The translations under genes were made by a program, and so were the position numbers. From positions 434,001 to 498,000 of the forward strand of contig NZ_JACEIC010000001.1 of the NCBI RefSeq assembly GCF_013778305.1: a DNA stretch of 64,000 bases. The letters are read 5' to 3'. Of this stretch, positions 9,007-17,081 are shown one piece after another (the first letter of the stretch is position 1; each line of letters opens with the position of its first letter). The notes beneath the pieces are model-generated. The model was not told the origin of the DNA, did no database searches, and saw only the letters and a program-made list of their open reading frames with translations. The stretch is from Nocardioides agri (GTDB taxonomy: Bacteria > Actinomycetota > Actinomycetes > Propionibacteriales > Nocardioidaceae).

Positions 9007-9825
9007 ATGATGCTCCACGCCAGGATCGCCGCCGTCGGCCTCGTCGCCGTGCTGGCAGCGGGGCTCGCCGCGCCCACGGCGACGGCCGAGCCGCGGACCG
9101 CGGATCGTCGTGCCCCGTTCGCGGCCACGCTCGCGGCCTCCTCGGAGCAGGCGGTGGCCGGGCGGTGGCTCGTGCTGAGGGGCACCGTGGCGCCGGCCAC
9201 GAAGGGTACGACCGTGGTCCTCCAGAAGCGGGTCCGCAACAAGAAGTGGGTCGACGAGGCCCGCCTGCGGACCACGAGCAAGGGCACCTTCCGCTACCGG
9301 GACCGGCCGCACGTGGCGGGAGTGCGCACCTACCGGGTGGTCGTGCCGGCGGCCGGTGGGGTCAGCCGCGGGACGAGCGTCCCGGTCACGATCACCGTCT
9401 ACAAGTGGCAGAGCCTGACGAAGGTACAACCGCGCAAGAACCTCAACACCTGGTCGGAGTCCGGGGGCAGCATCAACGGGGTGCCGTACGAGCCCGTGAT
9501 CCAGGGGAACCCGACGAATCCCACCGTGACCGAGGGCTTCAGCGACTGGAACCTGAACCGGCAGTGCCTGTCCCTCCGCGCGACGGTCGGCAACGGCGAC
9601 GCCAGCGAGACGAACGCCGTCGCCACCATCACGCTCTCGGGCGACGCGACGAACCTCTACACGAGGTCGTTCGGGCTCACCGAGTCCGAGGCGCGGACCT
9701 TCGACCTCACCGACGTGTTCCGGCTGACCTTCAGCTGGACCGCGTCCAACCCGGCCGGTGGTCCCACGGCCCCGGGCGGGGCCCAGGCGATGCTCGCCGA
9801 GCCCGAGGTCCTCTGCGCGTTCTGA
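9007..9825 (+). CDS. Secreted two-domain protein, Ig-like plus NPCBM-like
   Basis: 272 aa starting at ATGATG (9007), with AGGAAGG nine bases upstream. The signal peptide (AAVGLVAVLAAGLAAPTATA) is followed by an Ig-like domain (about residues 40-130: AVAGRWLVLRGTVAPATKGT and similar). The C-terminal domain starts near YKWQSL and has SINGVPYEP, GFSDWNLNRQC and a long beta-rich run to a final Cys, like NPCBM-type carbohydrate-binding folds. Binding of an extracellular or wall polysaccharide is inferred. Similar domains occur in other actinobacterial exported proteins. Confidence 0.7.
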   Translation: MMLHARIAAVGLVAVLAAGLAAPTATAEPRTADRRAPFAATLAASSEQAVAGRWLVLRGTVAPATKGTTVVLQKRVRNKKWVDEARLRTTSKGTFRYRDRPHVAGVRTYRVVVPAAGGVSRGTSVPVTITVYKWQSLTKVQPRKNLNTWSESGGSINGVPYEPVIQGNPTNPTVTEGFSDWNLNRQCLSLRATVGNGDASETNAVATITLSGDATNLYTRSFGLTESEARTFDLTDVFRLTFSWTASNPAGGPTAPGGAQAMLAEPEVLCAF

Positions 9826-9835
9826 CGGCCCGGGT

Positions 9836-9870
9836 CCGGTGGGGCCGGTCGGGTTTGGCCGGCACACCGG
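9836..9870 (+). terminator. Possible hairpin behind the secreted-protein gene
   Basis: CCGGTG (9836-9841) can pair with CACCGG (9865-9870), with GGCC at 9843-9846 and 9857-9860 inside the loop. It sits between the secreted protein stop (9825) and the hemerythrin start (9889). There is no U-tract, so termination is only a suggestion. Confidence 0.3.
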
Positions 9871-9888
9871 GCGGGCAACTGTGCGGCC

Positions 9889-10449
9889 ATGACGAACATC
9901 GATCTGGGCCGCCCCCTCCAGGGGGACGTGGTCGACCTGATTCTCGACGACCACCGCCGCTTCGAGGCGCTGCTCCGTGACCTGCGCGACAGCAGCCAGG
10001 ACCGCGACGCCGTCCGTCAGGCGTTCGCCGCCCTGCACGTCGCTCACGCCGAGGCCGAGGAGAAGCACGTCTACCCGAAGCTGAAGCGCAGGAACGCCGT
10101 CGACGACGAGGAGGCCGACCACGGGGTCGAGGAGCACGCCGAGGGCAACGAGGCGCTGCTCAAGGTGCTCGAGCTCAAGGGCACCGACACCCAGGCGTTC
10201 GAGGACGCGGTGGAGAAGCTCGCCGAGCTGGTCAACCACCACCTCACCGAGGAAGAGCTGACGATCCTCAACCCCGCTCGCGAGGAGGTCGGGCCCCAGG
10301 TGCGGGCCGACCTCGGCGCGCTGTTCGTCGAGGAGCGCAACGCCCAGATCGACGCCGACTGCGGCCGGATCGAGAACGTCCGGCGGATCGTCGCCGAGGC
10401 CCGCCGCGAGGGCCTGCTGGACGACGACGAGGAGGACGGCGAAGACTGA
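9889..10449 (+). CDS. Hemerythrin HHE domain protein
   Basis: 186 aa. The HHE four-helix bundle carries the iron ligands: DDHRRFEALL (first His), HVAHAEAEEKHVYPKL (two His with Glu), DHGVEEHAEGNEALL and NHHLTEEELTILNP. Such proteins bind a di-iron centre and oxygen, NO or act in iron/redox handling. The C-terminus is very acidic (DDDEEDGED). It precedes the MmcQ-like gene by five bases, so the two are likely co-transcribed. Confidence 0.88.
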   Translation: MTNIDLGRPLQGDVVDLILDDHRRFEALLRDLRDSSQDRDAVRQAFAALHVAHAEAEEKHVYPKLKRRNAVDDEEADHGVEEHAEGNEALLKVLELKGTDTQAFEDAVEKLAELVNHHLTEEELTILNPAREEVGPQVRADLGALFVEERNAQIDADCGRIENVRRIVAEARREGLLDDDEEDGED

Positions 10450-10454
10450 CGTCC

Positions 10455-10820
10455 GTGGACGTCGAGACGATGCTGGCGCACTGCCTGGGCAAGCCGGGCG
10501 CGTGGCCGGACAACCCGTGGGGCCACGAGCACCCGGTCGTCAAGGTGGGGCCGGGGGAGCAGGGCAAGATCTTCGCCTTCCTCGGCGCTGCCGGCGTCGG
10601 CGTCAAGGGCGGGCCGACGCGCGAGGTCGCCGACGAGTGGATCGACCGCTTCCCGGAGGACGCCTCCGTGATGCGCTACATCGGCCGGTCCGGCTGGAAC
10701 GACCTGACCTTCGGCGGCGCGATCCCGGACGAGGAGCTGCTCGAGGCGGTCGACGAGTCCTACCGTCTCGTCGTCTCCAAGCTGCCCAAGAAGTCGCGGC
10801 CCGCCGGCTGGGACGGCTGA
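10455..10820 (+). CDS. MmcQ/YjbR family DNA-binding-like protein
   Basis: 121 aa, GTG start at 10455. Small alpha/beta protein of the MmcQ/YjbR family (double-wing fold): DVETMLAHCLGKPGAWPDNPWGHEHPVVKV at the start and SYRLVVSKLPKK at the end are typical. The wing fold resembles DNA-binding domains, but the role is unknown. Its last 61 bases overlap the end of the opposite-strand polytopic protein gene. Confidence 0.82.
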   Translation: MDVETMLAHCLGKPGAWPDNPWGHEHPVVKVGPGEQGKIFAFLGAAGVGVKGGPTREVADEWIDRFPEDASVMRYIGRSGWNDLTFGGAIPDEELLEAVDESYRLVVSKLPKKSRPAGWDG

Positions 10821-12967
10821 GGTCCGGACGCGGCACGCCGACGGCGCCACGTCAGGGCGGACCAGGCGACGGCGAGCGCGATCGCGGCGAGCAGGGCGGT
10901 GACCTCCCAGCGCCAACCGGGCGGCCGGAACCGGACGGTGACGGTGGAGCCCGCGGCGTCGGACGGCAGCCGCAGCCGGAGCAGGTGGCCGCCCAGTGGA
11001 TCCATCACCGCGGCGCCCTCGACTTCGTAGCCGGGCCAGGCGATCCGGCTGAGCACGACGGACGGGTCGGGGCCGACCTCCTCGACGCGGAACGTCGTGA
11101 TGGTCTCGCTCTGCGACACCACGTCGACTCGCGTGCCCGGCGAGGCCCAGGTGACGCCGCCGGCCGTGGGCAGCGGCGTGTCGCGCACCCACGTGACGAC
11201 CGGCGGCTCGTCGCGCGCCACGTGCCACCCGCGGGGAGGGTCGTGGGCCTGGGACACCGGGAGGTCGACCAGCACCAGGGTGCTGATCGAGTGCAGGTCG
11301 ACCCACGGCAGGCCTGTCGTCGGCTCGGTAGCCAGCAACCGCTGCAGGGCCTGTGGGCACACGTCGCCGTTGAACCGGATGCAGAAGGGGCCGTTGTAGG
11401 CGCGGAAGCCCAGCGGGGTGTAGCCGTTGTGCACCGGCTTCCCGGTCAGGTCCCAGAGGCTCCCGGGCAGGATCTCCCGCCCGAGGTCGGGATGGGCCGC
11501 CAGCACCTCCGGGCTCAGACCGATCACGAGCACGTCTCCTCGGGAGCCCGGCAGCAGGCGGTCGTACGCCGCGAGCTCGCCGGGCGAGCCGCGCTCGCCG
11601 CCCACGCCCGACTGCTGCGTCGTCAGCTGCAGCACCGCGATCCCGACCGAGGTCGCCAGCAGCACGAGGGGCAGCGCCCGGCGCCGGGGCGCGGCCACGA
11701 ACGCCGCCACCACACCGGCGGTGACAGCCAGGGCGGCCGCCACCTGGAGCGCGGCGCTGCTCGGCCGGAGCAACGTCGCGCCGGCGGCGCCGGCAGCGAC
11801 CCAGCTCAGGCTGAGCGCGAGCCGAGCGCGACCGGGCCGTCCGTCGGCGCGACTGTCGAGGGCGCGTTCGAGCAGCACGACCACGAGCAGCACCGCCGTC
11901 AGGGTCACCGCCGCCATCACCCGGCCCGGCATCCGGATCGGGCCCATCCGGTAGGGCAGCAGCGTCCAGGTGAGCGTGAGTGCGAACGGCACGACCAGCG
12001 ACACCAGGCCCCGCCATTCGTGCCGGAGCCGCGCGTAGACCACCCAGCAGGCGAGGGGCAGGAACCACGCGACGTAGGTGAACGTCACCTGGTCGATGCC
12101 CAGCGCGGGTTCGTCGAGCTCGCTCACGGTCGGGGAGATCGTCGTCGGGTGCCCGGCGAGCAGCGCCGTCCACGGCTCCATCTCCAGGTAGCCGGGGCCG
12201 TCGACGTCCCACTCGTCGCGCCAGGTGACCGGCCCGGTCAGGATGCCGGGCAGGTAGACCACGACGCAGAGCAGCGCGACGTAGACCCCGAGGAGCAGCA
12301 GCCTGCGCACGCCTGGCCAGTCACGGACCAGCAGGGCCTCCAGCAGCAGGCCGACGAGCACGAGTCCCAGGTACATGGTGCCGAAGACGTAGCCGGTGGT
12401 GACGAGCAGGAAGGTCGACAGCAGCATCGGCCACGGGTGGGCGCCCGAGATCGTCCGGCGGGCGCCCCACCACGCCCACGGCAGCAGCGCCGCGACGATC
12501 TGGCCCGGGATCCAGCGCGGGCCGTCCGCCGACAGGGTGAATCCGCCGAGCTGGACGGCGGTGGCGGCGACCGCGGCCAGGCCGGGGCGGACGCCGTACT
12601 CGCGGGCGAGCAGGTAGCAGCCGGTGACCGCGATGCCGACGATCAGGAGCTTGACCAGGGTCGCATAGACGACCAGCTGCGGCGCGACAGCGGCGCCGAC
12701 CCCGATCGACCAGGCCAGCGGGCTGTAGAGACCCTCCTGTCCCTCGGCGAGCGGGTTGCCCGCGCTCGCGGTCTGCACGTCGAGCATCGGCCAGTGACCG
12801 TGCAGCAGGGCGTCGCCGAGATGGTGCAGCCAGCCGTAGTAGGCGTTCTGGGTGTCACCTTGGAAGTAGTGGCGGCGATCGAGCAGCAGCGGGTAGAGCC
12901 AGACGAGCCAGGCGCACCCCAGCGCGGTTGCGAGCCAGGCGAGGTCCGCGCGGTGCCGGCGGACCAT
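10760..12967 (-). CDS. Large polytopic membrane protein, YfhO / GT-C glycosyltransferase-like
   Basis: 735 aa. The ATG at 12967 overlaps the epimerase stop (ATGA). About twelve membrane helices fill residues 10-500, then a periplasmic beta-rich part, and a last helix before an Arg-rich tail. The first loop has DRRHYFQGDTQNAYYGWLHHLG, with the acidic residue after helix 1 that is typical of GT-C and YfhO proteins using lipid-phosphate sugar donors. With a DPM1-like GT2 two genes upstream, transfer of a sugar from polyprenyl phosphate to an envelope acceptor is likely. The acceptor is unknown. Confidence 0.7.
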   Translation of the reverse strand: MVRRHRADLAWLATALGCAWLVWLYPLLLDRRHYFQGDTQNAYYGWLHHLGDALLHGHWPMLDVQTASAGNPLAEGQEGLYSPLAWSIGVGAAVAPQLVVYATLVKLLIVGIAVTGCYLLAREYGVRPGLAAVAATAVQLGGFTLSADGPRWIPGQIVAALLPWAWWGARRTISGAHPWPMLLSTFLLVTTGYVFGTMYLGLVLVGLLLEALLVRDWPGVRRLLLLGVYVALLCVVVYLPGILTGPVTWRDEWDVDGPGYLEMEPWTALLAGHPTTISPTVSELDEPALGIDQVTFTYVAWFLPLACWVVYARLRHEWRGLVSLVVPFALTLTWTLLPYRMGPIRMPGRVMAAVTLTAVLLVVVLLERALDSRADGRPGRARLALSLSWVAAGAAGATLLRPSSAALQVAAALAVTAGVVAAFVAAPRRRALPLVLLATSVGIAVLQLTTQQSGVGGERGSPGELAAYDRLLPGSRGDVLVIGLSPEVLAAHPDLGREILPGSLWDLTGKPVHNGYTPLGFRAYNGPFCIRFNGDVCPQALQRLLATEPTTGLPWVDLHSISTLVLVDLPVSQAHDPPRGWHVARDEPPVVTWVRDTPLPTAGGVTWASPGTRVDVVSQSETITTFRVEEVGPDPSVVLSRIAWPGYEVEGAAVMDPLGGHLLRLRLPSDAAGSTVTVRFRPPGWRWEVTALLAAIALAVAWSALTWRRRRAASGPQPSQPAGRDFLGSLETTRR

Positions 12968-13887
12968 CAGGCACGGCCCCGTGGCGAGACCGCTCGGTGA
13001 GAGCGCGCGGCCACGTCGGCGGCGGTGGCCCGGAGCCCGACGGCCAGGGGCGTCCGCGCGAGCACGTCCAGGTGCGGCCACACCGTCGACCGCAGCCGCA
13101 GGTCGCGGACCTGCCGACCGGGCGCCTGGCGGGTCGACACCCGCGGATGGCGGCGCAGCACGCGGGTCGCCTCGCCCACCACCGTCCCGACGGACACCGC
13201 GCGGCCGGACGCGAAGACCTTGGTCACCGCAGATCCGGGCGGCTCGGCGCCGACCAGGTCCAGCGCGGCCGTGACCATCGCCGCTGCGTCGTCGACGTAG
13301 AGGTAGTCGCGCAGGGTGTCGAGGGAGACATGCAGGTTGAGCGTGCCCCGCGTCTCGTGGGCCAGGCAGAGCTGGGAGATCAGCCCTTGCGGCTTGGTGA
13401 GGTCCTGACCGGGTCCGTAGAGGTTGGCGATCCGGCCGACGAGCAGGCGGGTGCCATCGCGCGCCAACCCTTGGGCGATCGCCTCCATCGCGCTCTTCGC
13501 CTCGCCGTACGGCGCGAGCGCGACCACCTCGGACCGCTCGTCGAAGGGGGGCGGGCCGGGCGACCCGGCATACAGGCCGCCGGCCGACGAGGCCAGGAAC
13601 ATGCTGGCCGGAGGATGCGCGACAGCGTCGACGAAGTCCTGGAAGAGCTGTACCTCGGCGTCCAGGTCGGCGGCGGGCGTCGCCACCACGCCGGCGCCCG
13701 CGCACCACGCCAGCCGCCAGTCGGGGCTCGCCGCGGCGGCCCCGTCGGCGGCCGCGAGCAGGGCGCGCAGCGCTCCGTCGTGGTCGCCCCACGGCACCGC
13801 GACGGTGCGCACGGCGTCACCAGACGCGAGCAGGCGCTCCTCGAGGTGCCCGCCGAGGAGCCCGAGACCCACCACCAGCGTCGTCAC
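12967..13887 (-). CDS. NAD-dependent epimerase/dehydratase (extended SDR)
   Basis: 306 aa. The start GTG (13887) overlaps the GT2 stop by four bases. The N-terminus TTLVVGLGLLGGHLEERLL is a Rossmann GxGxxG motif. SSAGGLYAGS and the following APYGEAKSAME contain the catalytic Ser and the YxxxK pair of extended SDRs. NLYGPGQ is the usual substrate-loop motif of nucleotide-sugar epimerases. It probably acts on an NDP-sugar feeding the glycosyl transfer steps of this operon. Confidence 0.85.
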   Translation of the reverse strand: MTTLVVGLGLLGGHLEERLLASGDAVRTVAVPWGDHDGALRALLAAADGAAAASPDWRLAWCAGAGVVATPAADLDAEVQLFQDFVDAVAHPPASMFLASSAGGLYAGSPGPPPFDERSEVVALAPYGEAKSAMEAIAQGLARDGTRLLVGRIANLYGPGQDLTKPQGLISQLCLAHETRGTLNLHVSLDTLRDYLYVDDAAAMVTAALDLVGAEPPGSAVTKVFASGRAVSVGTVVGEATRVLRRHPRVSTRQAPGRQVRDLRLRSTVWPHLDVLARTPLAVGLRATAADVAARSHRAVSPRGRA

Positions 13888-14891
13888 GACGGCTCCCGGT
13901 GCTCCACGAGGTCGTCGTCCGCGCCCAGCGCCCCGTCGTGCGGGTCGCCGACGATCAGGTAGAGCGGCCGGCCCATGGCCATGTGCACCGCGACGCCGAG
14001 GTACTCCGCGATCACGCCGAGCGCCAGCAGGATCGCGCCGGAGCTGATCAGGGCCACGACGGCCAGCGAGGTCCAGCCGGCGATGTCGATGGAGTCCTCG
14101 AGGCGCATCCACACCAGGACCAGCGCGAGCACGAACCCCAGCACCGCCAGCACCGCGCCGAGCAGGCTCACCGCCCGGAGCAGCCGCGTCCCGCCCGTGA
14201 GCACGGAGTGCCAGTAGTGGGAGAGCAGGGTGCGGGGGCGGTAGCCGGAGCCCTGCCGGCCCTCCGCCCGGAGGAGGACAGGGCAGGTGGTGATCCGGCG
14301 GGCGACCCAGCCCAGGGCCACGTCGAGGTACGCCCCCGGCCCGGCGTACGCCGCCACGCTGCGGGCGACCTCGCCGAGCACAAGCCGGAAGCTGTGGAAG
14401 CTCGCGGCGTCGCGGTTGCCGGTCAGCCAGCGCAGCGACCGCTTCGCCCACCGGGACGACTGGTTGCGCAGGACCCCGTGCGGAGCCCGGTTGGTCGGAG
14501 CCGCATAGACCACGTCGGCCTGCTCGGTCATCGCCCGGTCGAGCATCGGACCGATGAACGCCGGGTCGTGCTGACCGTCCTCGTCCATCGTCACGACCCA
14601 GTCACCGCCCGAGGACGCCATGCCGGCGAGGGTCGCCGCGTGCTGGCCGAAGTTCCGGCTCAGCCAGACCGGGCGCGCCCACGCGTTGTCTGCCGCGAGC
14701 CGTCGGATCACCTCGTCGGAGTCGTCCGGCCCGCAGTCGTGGACGAGGATGACCTCGTCGACCCGGGCCGTCCGCCCCGCCGGCGTGCGGAACGGGTTCG
14801 TGAGCGAGGCCAGCTCGTTGACGAGGGCTTCGAGGGTGTCTGCCCCGCGGTAGACCGGCACCACCACCGACACCGTGTGCTCGCGGCCCAT
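13884..14891 (-). CDS. Glycosyltransferase family 2, DPM1/GtrB-like with two C-terminal helices
   Basis: 335 aa. It starts with VSVVVPVYRGADTLEALV and has MDEDGQHDP, the DxD metal and nucleotide site. Two hydrophobic helices near residues 235-260 and 270-300 anchor the C-terminus, as in GtrB and polyprenyl-phosphate glycosyltransferases. It would load a sugar onto polyprenyl phosphate on the cytoplasmic side, for use by a GT-C enzyme such as the gene at 10760-12967. The ATG overlaps the methyltransferase stop (ATGA). Confidence 0.88.
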   Translation of the reverse strand: MGREHTVSVVVPVYRGADTLEALVNELASLTNPFRTPAGRTARVDEVILVHDCGPDDSDEVIRRLAADNAWARPVWLSRNFGQHAATLAGMASSGGDWVVTMDEDGQHDPAFIGPMLDRAMTEQADVVYAAPTNRAPHGVLRNQSSRWAKRSLRWLTGNRDAASFHSFRLVLGEVARSVAAYAGPGAYLDVALGWVARRITTCPVLLRAEGRQGSGYRPRTLLSHYWHSVLTGGTRLLRAVSLLGAVLAVLGFVLALVLVWMRLEDSIDIAGWTSLAVVALISSGAILLALGVIAEYLGVAVHMAMGRPLYLIVGDPHDGALGADDDLVEHREPS

Positions 14892-15613
14892 CACGCGACC
14901 TGTGCCTTCCGGGCGACCACGACGACCGAGGAGCCGAAGGGCAGGTTGCAACGGGGGAGCAGCCGCCGGTCCAACCCGGTCGCGGCCATCAGCAGCCGTT
15001 CGGCGCCGGGTCCGATGTCCGGCAGCCGCGGCACGCCGTCCTCCGCTGGGGGTGGGTCGCTCCGCATCCGAGAGCGAAGGCGGTCTGCGGTGAAGAACGG
15101 GAGGGTGCCCGCGAAGATGTACGTCGCCCGCACCACCTCCAGGTCCTGGCGCTCGACCGCGGCGACGAGCCGGCGCCTGGTGTAGCGGCGGTGGTGGCCG
15201 TTCTGCACGTCGAAGTCCGACCAGGCCCACTGGTACGCCGGCACGCTCACCAGGAGCCTGCCGCCCGGGGCCAGCACCCGAGCGAGCTCGGCGAACACGG
15301 CCGCCTCGGGCTCGCAGTGCTCGACGACGTCGAACGCTGCGACCACGTCGAACGTGGCGTCGGCGAACGGCAGCTGCATCGCGCTGGCGCGGACGTCGCC
15401 CGGCGCGAGCACGCGGGGGTCGATGTCGAGGGCGACCCGGTGCGCGGCCGCGGCGGCGAGCCATCCGACGCTGGGCCCGTCGGCGCTGCCCACGTCGAGC
15501 ACCGTTGCCGGCGTCCCGACGTGGGCTCCCACCGCAGCGGCGAGCAGTTCGGCCCGAGCGCGGTACCACCAGTGGTCCGGACGGGTGATCGAGGGCGATC
15601 CGACGCTCCCCAT
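14891..15613 (-). CDS. Class I SAM-dependent methyltransferase
   Basis: 240 aa from ATG 15613, the only in-frame start. SAM motif I is VLDVGSADGPSV; the post-I acidic residue is in ALDIDPRVL; AAFDVVEHCE and ARVLAPGGRLLVSVP are motifs of the methyltransferase-11 group. HHRRYTRRRL near the middle is typical of those linked to sugar or lipid modification. Upstream of the start is a 14-base direct repeat (15597-15610 and 15639-15652) spaced 42 bases apart, in frame with the gene. Confidence 0.82.
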   Translation of the reverse strand: MGSVGSPSITRPDHWWYRARAELLAAAVGAHVGTPATVLDVGSADGPSVGWLAAAAAHRVALDIDPRVLAPGDVRASAMQLPFADATFDVVAAFDVVEHCEPEAAVFAELARVLAPGGRLLVSVPAYQWAWSDFDVQNGHHRRYTRRRLVAAVERQDLEVVRATYIFAGTLPFFTADRLRSRMRSDPPPAEDGVPRLPDIGPGAERLLMAATGLDRRLLPRCNLPFGSSVVVVARKAQVA

Positions 15614-15660
15614 GGGCGCACGGTGCCCCGCGTCGGGGGATCCGATGCTCCCGGAGAGCG

Positions 15661-16329
15661 TCAGTTCTTGGTGCGGACGACCGCGAGGCTGACCAGTCGG
15701 GCGACGACGAGCGCGACGTAGAACACGCCGGCGACCATCTCGACCATGACGAAGGAGCGGGCGTGCCCGGCCACGGGCACCACGTCGGACAGCCCGACGC
15801 TCGTCATCGTGCTGAAGGACAGGTAGAGGAGCTCGAACCAGCTGCGGCTCGCCTCGGAGGTCGCCCCGATGAACGAGCCCGGCCAGAGCGCCTGGCACGC
15901 GGCGTACACGTAGGCGAAGCCCCAGGCCACGACGGTGAACGCCGCGCCGGTCGCATAGAGCTCGTCGCGGGTGACGCGGTCGTCGTGGAAGACGTAGCGG
16001 ATCATCGCGTAGGAGACGTAGAAGTAGAACGGCGCGTGGAAGAGGGACGAGAGCAGCACGATCGTGTCGGAGTCCGGCTGCGCCGCCTCGGCGAAGGTCA
16101 GCAGCACCGCGGGCACGCCGAAGAAGACGGCGACCCGGGTGAGCGCGGACGTGCGCCGGACCGCCATCAGCGCGGCGGCCACCACCAGCAGCTGGAAGAC
16201 CCCGATCATCGCCCGTCCCCACGCCGCGTCGTCGACGAACGGGTAGAGCAGCACCACCGCGAGCTGGGCGGCGAGCAGGACGGCGGAGGGGTGGGACCGA
16301 GCGGCATGGAGCCGGTGCCCGAGGGTCAC
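15661..16329 (-). CDS. Ion channel-like membrane protein with a non-canonical filter
   Basis: 222 aa, six predicted helices. The last part, YLSFSTMTSVGLSDVVPVAG followed by a long helix, has the layout of Ion_trans_2 potassium-channel pores (helix, pore loop, helix). The usual filter TTVGYGD is replaced by TSVGLSD: the Tyr and second Gly are missing, so potassium selectivity is doubtful. The GTG start (16329) overlaps the stop of the DUF1707 gene by four bases. No ligand-binding RCK domain is present. Confidence 0.75.
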   Translation of the reverse strand: MTLGHRLHAARSHPSAVLLAAQLAVVLLYPFVDDAAWGRAMIGVFQLLVVAAALMAVRRTSALTRVAVFFGVPAVLLTFAEAAQPDSDTIVLLSSLFHAPFYFYVSYAMIRYVFHDDRVTRDELYATGAAFTVVAWGFAYVYAACQALWPGSFIGATSEASRSWFELLYLSFSTMTSVGLSDVVPVAGHARSFVMVEMVAGVFYVALVVARLVSLAVVRTKN

Positions 16330-16901
16330 CACTTCCAGTCCAGGGGGCCCCAGCCCGGCCCGCGCCCGGGCCGGCCACGCTCCTTGGCCTGCCGCTTCTC
16401 GAGCCGCTTGACCTCGTCGTCGACGATGTCCTGCCGGGATGCGGCCGTGCGGATCAGGTGCAGCAGGCTGAAGACGATCACGAACGCCGGCCAGAAGAAG
16501 TACGGGTCGAAGCCGCCCTTGCCCCACGAGGTGAGGAACCAGATCGCGGTGGTCACGGTGCTCGCCCCGAGGAACGAGAAGACCGCCTCCCGGCGCTTGG
16601 CCTGCCAGTGCCGGTGGGCGAGCCGCTCGAGGTCGGCGCGGGAGGCGTGCACGAGGCTGCCGGTCGTCGACGGCCGCGGTGCGACCAGGTCCTTGAGCAG
16701 CGGGTCGATGTCCCCGAGGGTGCGCACCGAGCGGGCGGCCTCGTTGCGCTCGTCGAACTCCTCGCGGTCCAGCCGCCCGTCGGCGTACGCATCGGCCAGC
16801 ACCTGCTGCACCAGCAGTCGGTCCTGGTCCGAGGCGCGCAGCGCCTGGTGCTGCCGGTCCCGCGGGTCGCGCGTGAACGACGACCACACCTCCATCTCCA
16901 C
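16326..16901 (-). CDS. DUF1707 plus 2TM-domain protein
   Basis: 191 aa. Residues 22-75 form a DUF1707 domain: LRASDQDRLLVQQVLADAYADGRLDREEFDER, a common actinobacterial module of unknown role. Two membrane helices follow (about residues 110-130 and 135-155), then a basic tail. First gene of the six-gene minus-strand operon; its start is about 85 bases from KstR box 2 on the divergent side. A regulatory or sensor function is possible, but nothing in the sequence proves it. Confidence 0.82.
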   Translation of the reverse strand: MEMEVWSSFTRDPRDRQHQALRASDQDRLLVQQVLADAYADGRLDREEFDERNEAARSVRTLGDIDPLLKDLVAPRPSTTGSLVHASRADLERLAHRHWQAKRREAVFSFLGASTVTTAIWFLTSWGKGGFDPYFFWPAFVIVFSLLHLIRTAASRQDIVDDEVKRLEKRQAKERGRPGRGPGWGPLDWKW

Positions 16902-16986
16902 CCGCCCATCGTAGGAGGAGAGACCCAGGTCCGGTCTGGGCCACGTTTTGTGACCGTCACCTCAGGGGAAGACCGTCGTTGTCGCA

Positions 16987-17000
16987 GAGAACAGGTTCTA
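16987..17000. promoter_or_regulatory. KstR operator 2 (GAGAACAGGTTCTA)
   Basis: Matches the KstR consensus except the first base (G for T). It lies 44 bases upstream of box 3, centre to centre, about four helical turns, so two dimers could sit on nearly the same face. It lies between the divergent DUF1707 gene and the mce operon. Confidence 0.75.
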
Positions 17001-17030
17001 CCTGGGAGCGGTAGACCGGTTGTGGAAAAC

Positions 17031-17044
17031 GAGAACACGTTCTA
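17031..17044. promoter_or_regulatory. KstR operator 3 (GAGAACACGTTCTA)
   Basis: One mismatch from the KstR consensus. Its last two bases form the start of a -10 TAGTCT (17043-17048), the same arrangement as at the crotonase gene. Predicted start of transcription is near 17055; GGGAGG (17071-17076) follows as ribosome binding site, five bases before the yrbE4A ATG. A small palindrome GGTCTAGACC sits between them. Confidence 0.82.
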
Positions 17045-17081
17045 GTCTGCGTGCGGTCTAGACCAGCCCGGGGAGGTGTCG

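Noticed and set aside
15597..15652. 14-base direct repeat before the methyltransferase start, possibly an operator
   Set aside because: The spacing is 42 bases and in frame, and the two copies read as similar GS-rich codons in the methyltransferase frame. A coding origin is as likely; no start codon exists upstream.
17053..17063. GGTCTAGACC palindrome between KstR box 3 and yrbE4A as a further repressor site
   Set aside because: It lies in the leader after the predicted transcription start, is short and has no second copy in the window.
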